64,000 bases of DNA from Pezizomycotina sp. ARF18 (Eukaryota > Ascomycota), in NCBI GenBank assembly GCA_002224055.1, contig AZLU01000112.1, positions 66,714-130,713 on the forward strand, given 5' to 3'. Position 1 is the first letter of the stretch, and every line of letters starts with the position of its first letter. The translations under genes and the position numbers were made by a program. Positions 49,262 to 61,888 of the stretch are shown here, in pieces. The notes under the pieces were generated by a model. It had not been told where the DNA came from, made no database searches, and saw only the letters and a list, made by a program, of their open reading frames with translations.

Positions 49262-51629
49262 ATGGACGGAGCTTCAGTCTACTCACTGGGAGGTATCCTC
49301 TCGCCAGATTATGAGAATCAGGAGGAAAGCCGTGGAGCTATCCAGAAAGCTCTGGCAGACTTCGTCCTCACCTTCAGGATTGGGAATTCGTTCATATACA
49401 GGTAAAAGGGTGAAAATTTTTCATTATCGGTTGATGTTTTCATCATTACTGACAACGACGGCACAGAGACCAACTCCGAGAGAACGTCCTTATAAAACGA
49501 TACTACATCGAAGTCGACATTGCTCACCTGATAAGTTACAACGAAGAGCTCGCACACAGGCTATCGAATGAGCCATCTGAAGTCCTTCCACTGGTAAGAA
49601 CCTTCAATATAGTGAGAATCCTATCAGAAAGCTATTTTTGCTAAAAGAAAATTCCCCGCAGTTCGAAACCGCCGTCAGAGAATGCGCCAAACGCATCGTA
49701 TTTCCCGGCTCCGACGCCGCAAAGTCGCTACCGGAGCACCAAGTCATCCTCTCCTCGACGGCCAGCCAGATTTCGATACGCGAGCTCGGAGCAAACTACA
49801 TCTCGAAGCTCGTCCGCATCCCGGGTATCGTGATCGGCGCGTCGACGCTGTCTTCGAAGGCGACGAAGCTGCATATTATGTGCCGTAATTGCCGCCACAA
49901 CGTCAGTTTACCGATAACGTCAGGCTTCTCGGGCGTTTCGCTTCCCGAGTGTGCGGGCGCGAACGGCAGGCGGGCGAGGATACGGATAAGTGTCCGATGG
50001 ATCCATATATTGTCGTTCACGAGAAGTGCCAGTTTATCGACCAGCAGGTGCTCAAACTCCAGGAGGCTCGGATCAGGTACCCGTCGGAGAACTTCCCGGC
50101 ATATTCTCCTGTCCGCGGACAGGTACCTCACGAACAAAGTCGTTCCGGGATCGCGGGCTTCCGTTATCGGTATATACTCGATCTACGACAGGAAAGGTGG
50201 GAAAGGTCCGGCCTCGGCGGTCGCGGTTCAGAATCCGTACCTGAGGGTCGTTGGGATACAGACGGACGTGGACCATACTACGAAGGGTGCGGCCATGTTT
50301 ACGGAGGAAGAGGAGCAGGAGTTTTTGGAGCTGTCGAGGCACCCCAGGCTCTACGAAATCTTCACGCGCTCGATCGCGCCGTCCATTTACGGTGGCGACG
50401 ACTTGAAGAAAGCGATCGTGTGTTTACTCATGGGTGGTTCGAAGAAGATACTACCCGACGGGATGAAGCTCCGTGGTGACATCAACGTACTGCTGCTTGG
50501 AGACCCCGGAACGGCAAAATCGCAGCTTCTCAAGTTCGTAGAAAAAGTTTCCCCGATCGCAATTTACACGTCCGGTAAAGGTTCCTCCGCGGCCGGTTTG
50601 ACGGCTTCCGTGCAGCGCGATTCGCAGACCAGGGAATTCTACCTCGAAGGCGGAGCAATGGTCCTCGCCGACGGCGGCGTCGTCTGCATCGACGAGTTCG
50701 ACAAGATGCGCGACGAGGACCGTGTCGCGATTCACGAAGCTATGGAACAGCAGACGATATCTATCGCCAAGGCCGGTATCACTACGATCTTGAACTCGAG
50801 GACGTCGGTTCTCGCAGCCGCGAATCCCATATTCGGCCGCTACGACGATATGAAGTCCCCGGGGAGAATATCGACTTCCAGACTACGATTCTGTCCCGTT
50901 TCGATATGATCTTCATCGTCAAAGACGAACACAACGACCAGAAGGACAGGACGATGGCGAGGCACATTATCAACATCCACATGGACCGGAAGCAGGAGCA
51001 AGCCGCAGCCGCCGCTGGCGATATCTCAATCGAGAAGATGAAGCGGTACATCACTTACTGCAAATCGTAAGCTATCTCTAATACCTAACCCTTAACTCCT
51101 ATAGAAATAAGTATATCCTAATTTAAATTTTTCCCACCAGCCGCTGCGCCCCACAGCTCTCCCCGAAGCCGCCGAGCGCCTCTCCTCAAACTTCGTCTCC
51201 ATCCGCTCCGAAGTCCGCGAAGGCGAACTCGACTCCAACGAGCGCTCCTCGATCCCCATTACGGTCCGCCAGCTCGAAGCCATAATCCGCATAACGGAAT
51301 CCCTCGCCAAGCTTTCTTTATCCTCCGTCGCGACGGAAGAGCACGTCGACGAAGCCATGCGCCTGTTCCGCGCGTCGACGATGAACGCCGTCACGCAGGG
51401 TGCCGCAGCCAGCGGTGAACTGATGGAGGAAGTAGGGAAAGTGGAAGCGGAGCTCAGGAGGAGGCTGCCGATAGGGTGGAGCACGAGCCTGGCGACGCTG
51501 AGGAGGGAATTAGTTCAGGGGAAAGGTTACAGCGCGAGCGCGCTGGAGAGGGCACTTATGGTCATGCAGAGGAGGGAGACGATAAGCTTTAGAAATCAGG
51601 GGGCGCAGGTCTTCAGGAGTGGCGTTTGA
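49262..51629 (+). CDS. MCM5: DNA replication licensing factor MCM5
   Basis: A subunit of the MCM2-7 helicase. Exons: 49262-49401, 49467-49593, 49662-51066 and 51141-51629, with introns 49402-49466, 49594-49661 and 51067-51140. The N-terminus is [39 protein letters not shown] follows. Zinc-binding pairs appear as CRNC and later C...C in [15 protein letters not shown]. The AAA+ core has [19 protein letters not shown], Walker A GDPGTAKS (50499-50522), Walker [10 protein letters not shown] (about 50684-50710) and arginine finger SRFD (about 50895-50906). The C-terminus is [17 protein letters not shown]. Frame jumps occur near 49950, 50080, 50120, 50170 and 50860; the first three scramble the zinc region when read naively. 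Length after repair is the usual ~720 residues. Confidence 0.96.
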
Positions 51630-52541
51630 ATTTTGACTTTGGGGAGATTTGTTGTTTTAAATGTCTCTTGTTTATAATATTTGTGGTTTTTTTTTTTTTT
51701 TATAGCATCTTTGTTCTTTTCTCTTGTATGTAATGATTCATTCGGAGGGCTTTCTCGCTGGAATTGGAAAGCAAATTATTTAAACATATAGCTTGTTGAA
51801 ACGCAATATATACATAAGCATTCACTGGTGAACTGGAGGACTCGTTAATTTCAATTCTGCACCTAGCTGAAGCGCTGGGGATGAAGTGAAGCACTTTATT
51901 CCGTGCCTATGTCGTGACCGGATGTAAATTTATTGGTCCTTCTTTGAAGGAATTCAAACCTTGATATTGATATGTGGAGTCTCCGAATTACATCAGGAAG
52001 AGGGTGTTTACATTATTAAAAGGGTTTAAAAAACATTGTATGGAAGAAAAAAGGCCTTAAAACAAAAAAAGAGGTAGCAATTTTTACAGAAGATTGAAAA
52101 ACGTAAGAGCGAGAACAAGAAGACAAAAAAAATAAAAGTAATGTATTAACATGAAAATAGAAAAGGTGTTTTATGTTGTATCATAGAACGGTCCTAGACT
52201 AATTGTATCGCATTAACGGTGGTTTTTTTTAATATTCATGCTTGCCTTTGCTCCGTGAACCCCCAAAAATTTCAAAAAGTAGGAAGAAGCACATGGCTGG
52301 TAAGAAAAAGAACAAAGCACAGGCTTATGCAAGTTAAAATGCGTATAAGAGGAAATGAATTAGAACACCAAAAGACAAAAAGAAGACATTATAGGATGGA
52401 TACCCGAATAATTAGGACAAGTAAAGTAAGTGGTAGTACTGGTGATGCTGAAGAGATTGCATTAATGTTATTTGTTTTCGATGCAATTCAAGCTGATTGA
52501 CATAGTTTACGATCGACGATGAATTCTGGCTGTTCCGAAAC
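51630..52541. other. Convergent intergenic region MCM5 / ELO
   Basis: AT-rich 3' flanks; the frame at 52219-52500 (+) is Lys-rich and has no domain. Confidence 0.55.
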
Positions 52542-53987
52542 CTAAGCCTTTCGCGACCTAGTAACAGGTCCACCGGGACTGGCGCTGCGAGAGGTCGCCT
52601 TTCCATTGCCCACCGAAGAGCCCGAGGTCTTAGCAGTTCCGACAACAGCTGATCCATTCTTACTAAGGCTGGCCAGGGCTTCGTCAGAAAACTTGGGGTC
52701 TAAGCTGATTTTGGAAGTGGAGAGCGACCTCCTGGCGACCTTCTTGCCGTGCGTTTTGTACGTCGCGAGGTAGAAGCTGATGAAAAGCACGAGGTAAGAC
52801 GAAAGGATTCCGCAGCCAGCGAAAGCGGCAAATTCTTCTCCCGCGCACTGTCCGGCGTTCGGGATCCACGGCCAGTACGTCGAAGTAAAGTAGGTGTAGG
52901 AAGCAAAGTAGACGAATCCGAGGTCGATTATGAATTGGGCGATCTGGAGACGGGTGATCCACTCTTTCCACCAAACGCGGATTCCCTAGCGGAGAGGAAG
53001 TAGTACCAGTACCTAAAATTGCGCCAAGCAGGCGGTCAGCAAAACTACTAATGCGATCATTTCCGGAATTTTGAGACTTACATGACGACGTGAACAAAGA
53101 GATTGATGGTAATTGGAACCCATTGCTGCATGGCGGTTATAACGAAACGTCAGAAAGCTAAAGTCATCCAGGAATATTCACAGTCGATGAAGGGTACAGC
53201 TCTTACCACAGAGGTCCATCCGATGAGCTGGGTGTAGCAGAGAAGAGCAGTCGCGCCGTGGTGGTAGCAGTGCAAGAAAGCTTGGGTCGATTAGCATACG
53301 AAGCAAATGATCACCACGCCGACGACGGAGTTAAGGCGCATAACACCGGGCTGCACTTACTTAGAGGCTTCTTCTTGAGAAAGAGGAAAACAGTGTCGAG
53401 GAGTTCAAACTAAACAATCGTGCAAGCTGTTGTGAGCTTTACGGCGTAAATTGATGGAGATCCAAGCTACTAATCACTTACGTATTTAATGAGATAATTC
53501 AACTAGAGCATTTTCGTTAGCTTCTGGGCCAAAGCAGTAAAAGCGCTCAACTTAGGAAAAGAGAAAAAAAAATTTTTTTTTTCATTCTACTTACATAGTA
53601 CAGAGCTACCATCTTTTGGGTCAATGACCCGCATCGCAGATACCGTAGAACAAGCCCTGTCGTATCAGGATCGGGCTGAGCTGCTCAATGAACAGAGCGA
53701 GCAAGAGCCGGAAATCAGAGTCAAGAACACGTTGTGAATCTGGAACAACGCGTTCAGTTTCATTGGACCTTGTCCTCCATGAACTTTCTGCCGCTGAAGA
53801 TGACTACATAGTATGTGGTAATGATTGCTAGTGATGAGGATAGCGTGCTGACTGGTGTTTGCCCTTCTTTGAACTGAAACTCGTGTGCCGGTATCCGACG
53901 ATTTTCTCGAACACCTTATCGAAGATTGCCATAACTCGATACCGAACGGCCTGTCAACCGATGGGAGGGGATGCTTTTCAAATCCAT
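52542..53987 (-). CDS. ELO-family very-long-chain fatty acid elongase
   Basis: An endoplasmic-reticulum 3-ketoacyl-CoA synthase of the ELO/GNS1/SUR4 family. The start [12 protein letters not shown] (53987) runs by a frame jump into DRPFGIEL, then [57 protein letters not shown] and the histidine box [20 protein letters not shown] (about 53210-53280, H-x2-H-H) follow. FVHVVMYWYY and [20 protein letters not shown] come next, then [13 protein letters not shown] before a Ser/Lys-rich cytosolic tail ending TRSRKA. Several introns are implied between 52990 and 53680. Frame jumps are frequent. The product chain length cannot be deduced. Confidence 0.9.
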
Positions 53988-54642
53988 TTCGCCTGAAGAG
54001 ACAACAAAACTGAAAATCAATTGTTCTTCCGAGGTGTCAGTAAAGAATTGAAGGACCCAAATAAGCCTGAGTAAGTTGAATGTGAGATGATGACAGGTCT
54101 CGAGGACAGATGTCAGAAAGCGCAAACAAAAAAATTGACGCCGCAATAACGAAACAAATGCTCTCGCGCAGCCAAACTGATCCCGGAGACCTTCAGAGAC
54201 AGAGAAAGAAAAAGAAAGAGAATCAGAGAAAAAAGGGGGGAAGATACTCTTATTAATGAGGAAGCGGAAAGAAGAAGAAGAAGAAGGCCAATGTATTTTT
54301 CAATAGCTTCTTCACCTGCTGGGGAAAAGAGGAAGAAGCTTACTTAACGCCGGCAAAGAAGGATAGAATAGCAGAGGGAAAAACAGAAAAAGAAAATAAT
54401 AAGAAAAACAATAAAAATTACTTGTCGACGAATTAGGGAACTGCGCGAGATGGACTCCCCAAAGCCTTAAAAAGCCCAAAAAAATCCACGATTAAATTTG
54501 ATGGCGATAATTTCGATAAGATTAAACTGCTATGGTACCGTATCTTGGAAATGAAATCACTCCGTGCCTAGGCAAAAAAAGAGACGAAAGAGCAAGAAAG
54601 ACGCAATTTTGATTCAGAGGTGGTAAAATAGACGAAATTGAG

Positions 54643-54645
<3 letters not shown>

Positions 54646-54678
<33 letters not shown>
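54646..54678. repeat. (AG)n microsatellite
   Basis: About sixteen AG dinucleotides. Confidence 0.95.
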
Positions 54679-54682
<4 letters not shown>

Positions 54683-55294
54683 AGGAGTAAAGTATAGCAG
54701 AGATTCGAGAATAATAATAATGATCCAACGTTCGCCTCTTTTTTTTTTTTTTTTTTTTTTTTTCTTGATGAGCCGGAAATTAGCTCGTTCTGCTCAACGT
54801 CAACCAAATAGCCTTCGAAACACAACCAACCAACAACAGTCAAATCCGGTGATCTCCTCTGTCGCCTTTCCGCAGAATCCGGTCCAAGAGTAAAAAGTGA
54901 GATGATCTCCGTAAGATATCCTGAAAAGATTATGCATCAATGGCCTGTCAATAGCTATATATATATATATGTGTCGGCTATTACCAGAATTATTATAATT
55001 ACCTCTGTTCAACCGTTTATTCATTCATCAATCACGTATACAACTCCATAGTACGTTGTTGACGCCCTTTTTTCGCCTCTGCCTCTTTCTTAATTCAACG
55101 TGTTCTCTCTGGAGTCTGGCGAGTGCTCCCCCTGGTGGCTTTAATAGCCGATACCCGCGGGCCTTACAAAAACAATTTGGCATTTGGGTTTCTTGGGCTT
55201 TCTCGCATGGTTGAAAAAACTGCAGGTTTAATGGAAAAAAAAAAATTTAAAAATTGCCCTTGTCGATGTCTTGCCTGACATGTGAACGTCAATC

Positions 55295-55319
55295 AAAAAA
55301 AAAAAAAAAAAAAAAAAAA
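55295..55319. repeat. A25 tract
   Basis: An uninterrupted run of A in intergenic DNA. Confidence 0.9.
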
Positions 55320-56075
55320 GAAGAGGAACCAATCAACTCCGACGTCGCTCTCATCTCTTTTCGATGCCGCTTAACATGAGGCTGAAACTCCAGAAAACAG
55401 CCTGGAACGTCATGGAGAAATAGAGCTGCTCATTCCGTAAGTCGAATTTACGCTGTTGAGCATGGTCGCACAAGGGATTTCCCAGGAAATATAGTCATTG
55501 CATGCCATGAGTCCCATGACCAATTAAACACTATCGCTGTGCCTTGCCGTATTGCCCGATCACAGATGCATGAGTTCCGTTCGAATCCGCCTAAAATTCG
55601 GTTGTCGGGTACAGAAAATCTTGTGCGCCCACCACCTCCGGAAGGTACCTGCAATATCAATCTAGAGCTTTTTTCCTCCGTCTGTCTCTGCACAGTGAGT
55701 TTCTCTCAATTGCATGGACTAAAGTGATCTCTGTGCTCGTGAAGGTTTAATTTTCATCTCAAGTTAGCGACTTCCATGATTGAATATATATATATACACA
55801 CAGGTAGAGGATATTGTCTACCTTCTTTTCAACAATTGCTCTTTATGCGTACGACTCCCCATAAAAGAATATAATAAGCTTGGTTATATATATATATATA
55901 TATATTTAGAGATATTATATAGAGACCCGAAGAGGAACTGAGTTGTATAATATAATCGTTAATAAGTAGCTGCGGAACTTCGAATTCCAGGTGAATGATA
56001 AGTATCTGTGATACTGTTATCTGTGACGTAGTCTGCATGCAAATTGCGTATTTATAAACTGGAATTTATTTCTTC

Positions 56076-56131
56076 TTTTTTTTTTTTTTTTTTTTTTTTT
56101 TTCTAGAATTTCTTTCTTCTAGAATTTCTAC
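56076..56131. repeat. T27 tract followed by a tandem TTCTAGAATTTCT duplication
   Basis: The T tract (56076-56102) is followed by two copies of TTCTAGAATTTCT at 56101-56113 and 56117-56129. The repeat core TTCTAGAA is itself palindromic and resembles a heat-shock element unit (nTTCnnGAAn). Confidence 0.7.
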
Positions 56132-56146
56132 TACTTGCTGTGATGA

Positions 56147-56230
56147 AACCAATCAATTCTCGTTTAAAGATTTTTTTTTCCCTTACCTCTAAATCACTTA
56201 TAGCAGAATTTTTTCCTGGCAACTTGATTG
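56147..56230. promoter_or_regulatory. Paired CCAAT motifs upstream of COX6
   Basis: CCAAT at about 56147 and its complement ATTGG at about 56226 lie 320-400 bp upstream of the COX6 start. HAP-type CCAAT-binding complexes control respiratory genes in fungi; binding here is inference. Confidence 0.3.
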
Positions 56231-56544
56231 GACAGATTGACCCCCCATCCTACCTCATTGAACATTACTTAAGTATTGAAAGAAGAAAAAATAGAATCAC
56301 ACCACCACCACCATTAGGTAACAGCCACCCGAGAGAGAGAGAGAGAGAGAGAACTCCACAAAGCCTTCACATATTACTATTTTTTCCTACTTATCTCAAC
56401 CTTAACCACTAATCCCGTGAACCGGAAGCTTCAATTTGTCTAACCTTGACTGCAGATCCACCGAACAGAAGCCAGTCCTCACACCTACCGATACCTTTCC
56501 CCTTCTCAAATATCGACACCATCCTCCAATATCAATTGTCCTCA

Positions 56545-57598
56545 ATGGCTTCGTCAGCGATCTTCCGCCTCGGTTCTAGACCAGCCTCCAACCTCATCCG
56601 CTCGTCCATCGCAGCTCCGGCAAGGCCTGGTTTGCGGTACGCCTTACCTTCCGTCACGGCCGCCGGGACTGCTGTCAGGTCCTACTCAGACCACGCCGAA
56701 GAGACGTTCGAGGAGTTTACTGCCAGGTAAGCAAATTGGGGAGAAAGATAAAGGACGGACGTAAACGATTGTTGGAACATCGTTTTCTGGCCTATGGAGC
56801 AAGGCCGATAAGATTCTTGTGGAATACAATTGTGCTTGATAGCCATGTAGACCCTCCAAGGCTACATTGTCAACGTTGCTATTGGCGATAAAAGGGAAAG
56901 GGTTGAAAAGATATCGGATATCATTGGAGGAGATAAATGAACAACATCCAGTCCGTTTGCGATTTCCTGCAGGAGGGATATCCCGAACAAGCATCGTGCA
57001 TCGATGCTGTGTAACAATGTACCAATGGACGAGGGCTTACACGCAACAATTTCATTCTGCAGGTACGAGAAGGAGTTTGACAATGTTCAGGATGTCTTCG
57101 AACTTCAGGTTGGTTACACATGATATATACCCTTTTGGTCCAATTGATGCTACCTCGGTATATCAATACAATCATCCTTTAAGTTATAAAGCTGACTCTT
57201 CGTTTCCTATCTCGAATTATAGCGCAATCTGAACAACGCCTTCGCCTACGATCTCGTCCCGTCTCCTTCCGTTGTCACGGCCGCCCTCAAGGCTGCCAGA
57301 AGAGTCAACGACTTCCCCACGGCTGTCCGCATCTTTGAAGGTATGAGCCAGCCTGGAAATTATATTTACATTATTATCCACGACTTTATCCTATACTACC
57401 TGTGCTTTCTTCTCATTTACTTTCCCCGACGTCCTTTCGCCCTCAATATCTCTTAAATACTAACTTATCTTCAGGTATCAAAGCAAAAGTCGAAAACAAA
57501 TCCCAATACGAACAATATCTTGCCGAACTGGTCCTCTCCGTAAAGAGCTCGGTGTCGACCTTGTAGAGGATCTCTACCCACCAAAATCCTCGCATTAA
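56545..57598 (+). CDS. COX6: Cytochrome c oxidase subunit VI (COX6; mammalian COX5A)
   Basis: A nuclear-encoded subunit of mitochondrial complex IV on the matrix side. The presequence MASSAIFRLGSRPASNLIRS is basic and Ser/Ala-rich. Then SYSDHAEETFEEFTAR is joined over a 336-nt intron (56727-57062) to YEKEFDNVQDVFELQ. Next come RNLNNAFAYDLVPSPSVV, AALKAARRVNDFPTAVRIFE and, after intron 57341-57474, GIKAKVENKSQYEQYLAEL, LGVDLVEDLYPPKSSH. Intron 57109-57222 separates exons 2 and 3. One lost C near 57534 breaks the last exon (reading LVL for LVPLR). The first intron is the longest of this gene and the best place to look for intronic regulation. Length after repair is about 155 residues, normal for the family. 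Confidence 0.95.
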
Positions 57599-58462
57599 GT
57601 ACTCTCGGTTGGATTGTGTTTGCCCTCCCTTCTATGGCCAAAAGGACCTTTTCGTATCTCTCCAAAACCATTTCTTATATGCATAAACGACGCCCAAAAA
57701 CGGATGGAAGAGTGTTTTTCGTGAGTTAAAGAGAGACGGATCTCGCTTGCAACAAACTTTCACATCCAACGCGGTTATAGTCAACGAAATCCCTCTACTT
57801 TAGTATCGCCAACACCTCTTTAAGTTCCCGTATAATTCTCTTTTAGTCTTATTTCGAATTCTTTAGTTCTATAAATGCTGTTTCTTTTTTTTGCCTGCCT
57901 TTTTCTGAGTGTTTGTATATTCTCGTTTCTGTAAATGTCCCCTTTCAACTAAAAACGAAACTATATATAACGTAGAGGAGCAAAGGGGAGGGAAAATGCT
58001 ACCCGCTTGGCGTACAGAGAAGGAAAAACTTATATGACGGGAGGACGATGACGGGCTTTCTACTTCACGGTAGTTATCAGTTATCGCCCGAGGAATGTTG
58101 ATATATCTGAAGCTGGAGTGTAATATATTACAAAAAAAATTATTCTATTAATGAACCAATTTTTCCATGACATACGTAAATAAATTCACGTTATTCCTTA
58201 AAATATGCTGGAAATCCCGCAAGCTACCAGACGATACTTAGTGTCGCCTTCAAGAATTGAATTCTCCGAAAGTGCTGATAAGTAAATCTTCGTAGTTTCC
58301 CAATTTTCACTGTTCTTTTTTTTTTTTTTTTTCCTGCCCGTCGCGATGAATTTCTACATACTATTAATTTTGCCGACCACCTCTAAATTTCTTTTTCTGT
58401 TCCTTCTATACACTTTATTCTACACTGCATCCTTCACAAAGCATTCCCCCAACGGCCTCCGC
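57599..58462. other. Intergenic region COX6 / SRR1-like gene
   Basis: AT-rich; T tract at about 58316-58332. No gene recognised. A frame continuous with the SRR1-like gene extends upstream to 58346 but encodes a hydrophobic F/L run derived from T-rich sequence, so I start that gene at 58463. Confidence 0.55.
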
Positions 58463-59389
58463 ATGGGCGCAAACACACAAACCACAGACCGAGATGGCTG
58501 GATAACCATCAAGCCCAAAACACGAAAAGGCCATCAACAAACCTCCGCCGCCCTCCTCGCCCACTGTGACGAAAACGCCGCTAATGCTAACGCAAGCGCA
58601 ACTCCTACATCCTCCGTCTCAATCGAGAGGCTCTCAGAGCGCTTCTCCAAAGTCTACAACGATTTTAAATCTTCTTCATGTTGCGCGTCCCTACGGGAAA
58701 TATTATCCCGCACGAGTGCGCCGACAAACTGCCGCTGCGTATGTTTAGCCCTTGGCAGCCTCTCCGAAGCGCGCACGAGGGTGGCACCGCTGCACCAGCT
58801 CAGCGCGCTACTTATTATCTCGAAGTCCTAGGTATTGAACGGACGATCGCGTACGATCCCGTTTTTACTGACGTGGATAAGGCGTTGCTGGGGAGGTATA
58901 GTATTACGCCTGTATCCGCAGAGGAGATAAACGGTGGAAAAGAAGGGAGTGTGTTTTTATTCTTGCCGCACGGGAGTTTAAAGTTGAATTACGAGTATAT
59001 GCGACTGAAGCCGGCGGTTTATGTGGGCAATTCGTTTGATATTTATTCCTTACGGTAGGTTGAATGTTCTACGTATACCCTTTTTTTTTTTTTTTTTTTT
59101 TTTTTGAGGGATTTACTAATGCTGATTGAATTTTGTACTGGTTTATAGTATAACGGACGAAGATAGAATCAAAGAGTACCCTCTCTTAGACGATTTTGAG
59201 AAGAGTACTCCGCTGGGGATTTCCGGAGTCCGAGAGCTATCACGATGGCTCGGTGTTAATGATATGGCGATATACTTTAGGAAGGTTGAGAAGAACTTTT
59301 CGAAGAATATCACGGTGGCATCAAATCGGAGGGAAAAAATTATGAGCGCACAGGGCTGGGATAAAAAGCGTCCTTTCTACCTAATGTAG
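58463..59389 (+). CDS. SRR1-domain protein (Ber1-like)
   Basis: SRR1-like proteins are named after Arabidopsis SRR1 (clock and light signalling); yeast Ber1 belongs to the same family and is linked to microtubule function. The biochemical role is unknown. The chosen start gives MGANTQTTDRDGWITIKPKT, the usual opening. The core is RCVCLALGSLSEARTRV and HQLSALLIISKSLG, then IERTIAYDPVFTDVDKALL, SVFLFLPHGSLKLNYEYM and PAVYVGNSFDIYSLR. Intron 59055-59148 contains a long T tract. The end is ITDEDRIKEYPLLDDFEKS and RELSRWLGVNDMAIYFRK. One or more frame jumps lie between 58640 and 58830. An alternative start at 58346 would add a hydrophobic segment. Confidence 0.8.
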
Positions 59390-60503
59390 ATCTGATCTGC
59401 CCGTCGAAGCACCCCAGCGGTACGAGAAAGACCCAAAGCGGTGTCAGGTATCTCAAGGAAGAATTGTGCCTTGCGTCACTTTTCGAAATCAAGTTCTTCA
59501 AAGAGATGGGTCAACGATATGATCCACTTCCGGTGGATCTTATTTCCAGGAAGATTCTCAGCCTTCTCCTGTTTCTGGAACCGGACTTCAAAGTCCTTCA
59601 CAAACGTACATTCCGGGTTTATTTTCACTAACAATACAGCGTCCCAGAGAAATAATGCGCCTGCCGCATCCTTAGAATAATTACGCTTGATAGAAGCTTA
59701 TGACTAGCTAGCTCGCAAGCCTTGAAGCGATTCTTTGCAGATCTGTCCGTAAAGAAAACCTGGTTCGCCTTCCTAACCGAACTCCTCAACGTTAAAACCA
59801 TGATTCATTTTGTCTCAGTGCTTCTTTAGATGAACTGTATTTATAAGCTTCTCAACGGTCGGAGAGACGTCCGTCGCATGCTGCCCTTCTTGCTCCTCGA
59901 AATGCGTATGGTGACAGGTCATTGCAACGTTTTTACCAGCTTGGAAGCTCCACAGAAAAAAAGCTGATAAGAATTTAGCCGACGGCAGTAGCGATAACGA
60001 TTTAAAGCGGGTACAACAACTCGCGACTCTTTTTGAGGAGCTTGCCTTTGTAAATTCCCTGGTAGCTAGCTAGCTAGCTACCTAGAAGTTCGCTGACGAT
60101 CGTCATCGTCGCAAATTCGGTTATACCTGCTAGATTGTGTAATCATTGGATGAATAATTTGAAGTAATTGGTAGAATGATGTAGCGCGCCTTTCTCTTTT
60201 ATAAATTTCAGCCAGGTTCTAGTGGAACCCCAGGCCCCGCAGATATCATGATGCATATGGAACGGTAGCATTCATTACTCCGGAAGTTCTTTTGCATATA
60301 CTGGGGGCCTTTAATTTCCAGCTTGTTGCAAAATATAAAAAGGCTCTGTCTTCGAAATTTATTTATTTATTTCCTATTGCTAACATATCCTCGCTTCATC
60401 TATCAATTCATATTGCTGCCATTTGCATTGTCAACCTCTCGATACCCAAATCGTCGACTTCTATAGAATTTGCAATCGTATAACAACACCATACGTCACC
60501 AAC
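59390..60503. other. Intergenic region SRR1-like / dehydrogenase
   Basis: No gene recognised. A GGTAGCTAGCTAGCTAGCTACC-type palindrome lies at about 60060-60083. Frames near 59441-59680 show no domain. Confidence 0.5.
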
Positions 60504-61888
60504 ATGGCTCCTTACAAGTGTCGCTGGGGAATTCTCGGTAAGTTAGGAAGTGCTCACATACTCGATTGCCTAGAAGGGAACAGCTGGCTAACTGCAACTC
60601 AATTCGTCTCAATATTTCAGGTTGCGGAGGAATCGCGAAATGTAAGGCAACGGCCCCCACTTGCAACCCACCATCCGCACGCTCGATGTTCGCCACAGTT
60701 CGATCGAATTCCCAACTAACACAATTCTTCACGACAAAAAAAAATAGCATTCTCCAAGGACCTCCTCATCGACCCACAGACCCGCGGCGCAGATGACGTC
60801 GTCCACGTAATCCAAGCCGCGGCCTCGTCCACCTCCAAAGACAAAGCCGAGAAATTCCTACGGGAAGTCGGCGCACCCTCCGGCACCACCGCCTACGGCA
60901 GCTACGACGAACTCGTCAGTGACAAAGACGTCGACATAGTGTACATCGCGACCCTCACTCCCACCACTTCCAAAATGCCATGCTCGTATTAAACGCCGGA
61001 AAAGCAGTGCTGTGCGAGAAGCCGTTCACGGTCAACGCGAAACAGCTTGAGATACTTATTAAAGTTGCGAAGGAGAAGAAGTTGTTTCTGATGGAAGCGG
61101 TGTGGACGAGGTTTTTCCCGCTTAGCGTGGAAGTAAGGAAGCATGTTAAGGAGGGGAAGATCGGAGATGTTAAGAGGGTTATTGCGGAGTTGGGTTTAAT
61201 AATGTTATTGAGGATGATTGGGAGGATAGTCACAGGATGATTAATATGGACCTTGCGGGCGGTGCCTTGCTTGATAGTAAGTTTTTCTTGATTTCTCATT
61301 GTTTCCCCTTCCATATTTCTCCTTGTGTGAGATATGGTGCTAACGGCGGCGAATATAGTCGGCCTCTATCCTCTTACATGGGTCTTCCAGATACTATATC
61401 ACATTTCCGAAAACCCGACGAGGCCGCAAGTCACAGGTACGATGCACAAGTACAAGACCGGTGCCGACGAGAACACGATAATGACTGCGACTTCCCAACT
61501 GCTATCGGTGTCGCAATGTGCGGGTTGCGCGTCGGGCACGATCCGGATGAAGAGGGTACTTCCGGCGCCACAGTGCGCATACAGGGCACCCACGGCGAGA
61601 TCCAAGTCCTCGGCCCGCCGTTCAGGCCGACGGGGATAAGGCTGATCCCGAAGAAAGGTAGCGATTGGAAGGTGGAAAAGAAGGATTTCCTGTTCCCTGG
61701 TAATGGTACGGGCATGTACTGGGAAGCGGACGAGAGCGCGAGGCGTTGAGGGATGGAAAATTGGAGTCTTCTATCATGCCGCTGGACGAGAGCTTGGCGG
61801 TTATTGAGGTCATGGATAAGATGAGGAAGATTGGGAACATGCCTTACCCGAAAACATCGAGTCTACTCAGTATCCTCTCAAGTTCTAG
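60504..61888 (+). CDS. Gfo/Idh/MocA-family NAD(P)-dependent dehydrogenase (dihydrodiol/xylose dehydrogenase-like)
   Basis: A two-domain oxidoreductase with an N-terminal Rossmann fold. MAPYKCRWGILG, then CGGIAK after intron 60538-60620, makes the GxGGIA nucleotide motif; intron 60642-60747 precedes FSKDLLIDPQTRG. VDIVYIATPHSHHFQNAMLV is readable after restoring one base near 60954. VLCEKPFTVNAKQLE carries the family's EKP motif with the structural Lys, and EAVWTRFFPL is typical of the dimeric dihydrodiol / D-xylose dehydrogenase subgroup. MINMDLAGGALLD precedes intron 61277-61358, followed by IGLYPLTWVFQ. The end MPYPENIESTQYPLKF is reached by a jump near 61851, with the stop at 61886. Other jumps lie near 61195, 61495 and 61745. 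The substrate is not certain. Confidence 0.88.

Larger units (their letters stand above)
53988..56544. other. Divergent intergenic region ELO / COX6
   Basis: 2.5 kb without a recognisable gene. It holds (AG)n 54646-54678, T25 54739-54763, A25 55295-55319, AT repeats 55788-55800 and about 55886-55905, T27 56076-56102, (GA)n about 56333-56351, and CCAAT-type motifs described separately. Confidence 0.55.

Noticed and set aside
56867-57232. Plus-strand 121-codon frame overlapping COX6
   Set aside because: It is made of intron 1 and intron 2 sequence plus a short exon in another frame; the COX6 exon structure explains the region.
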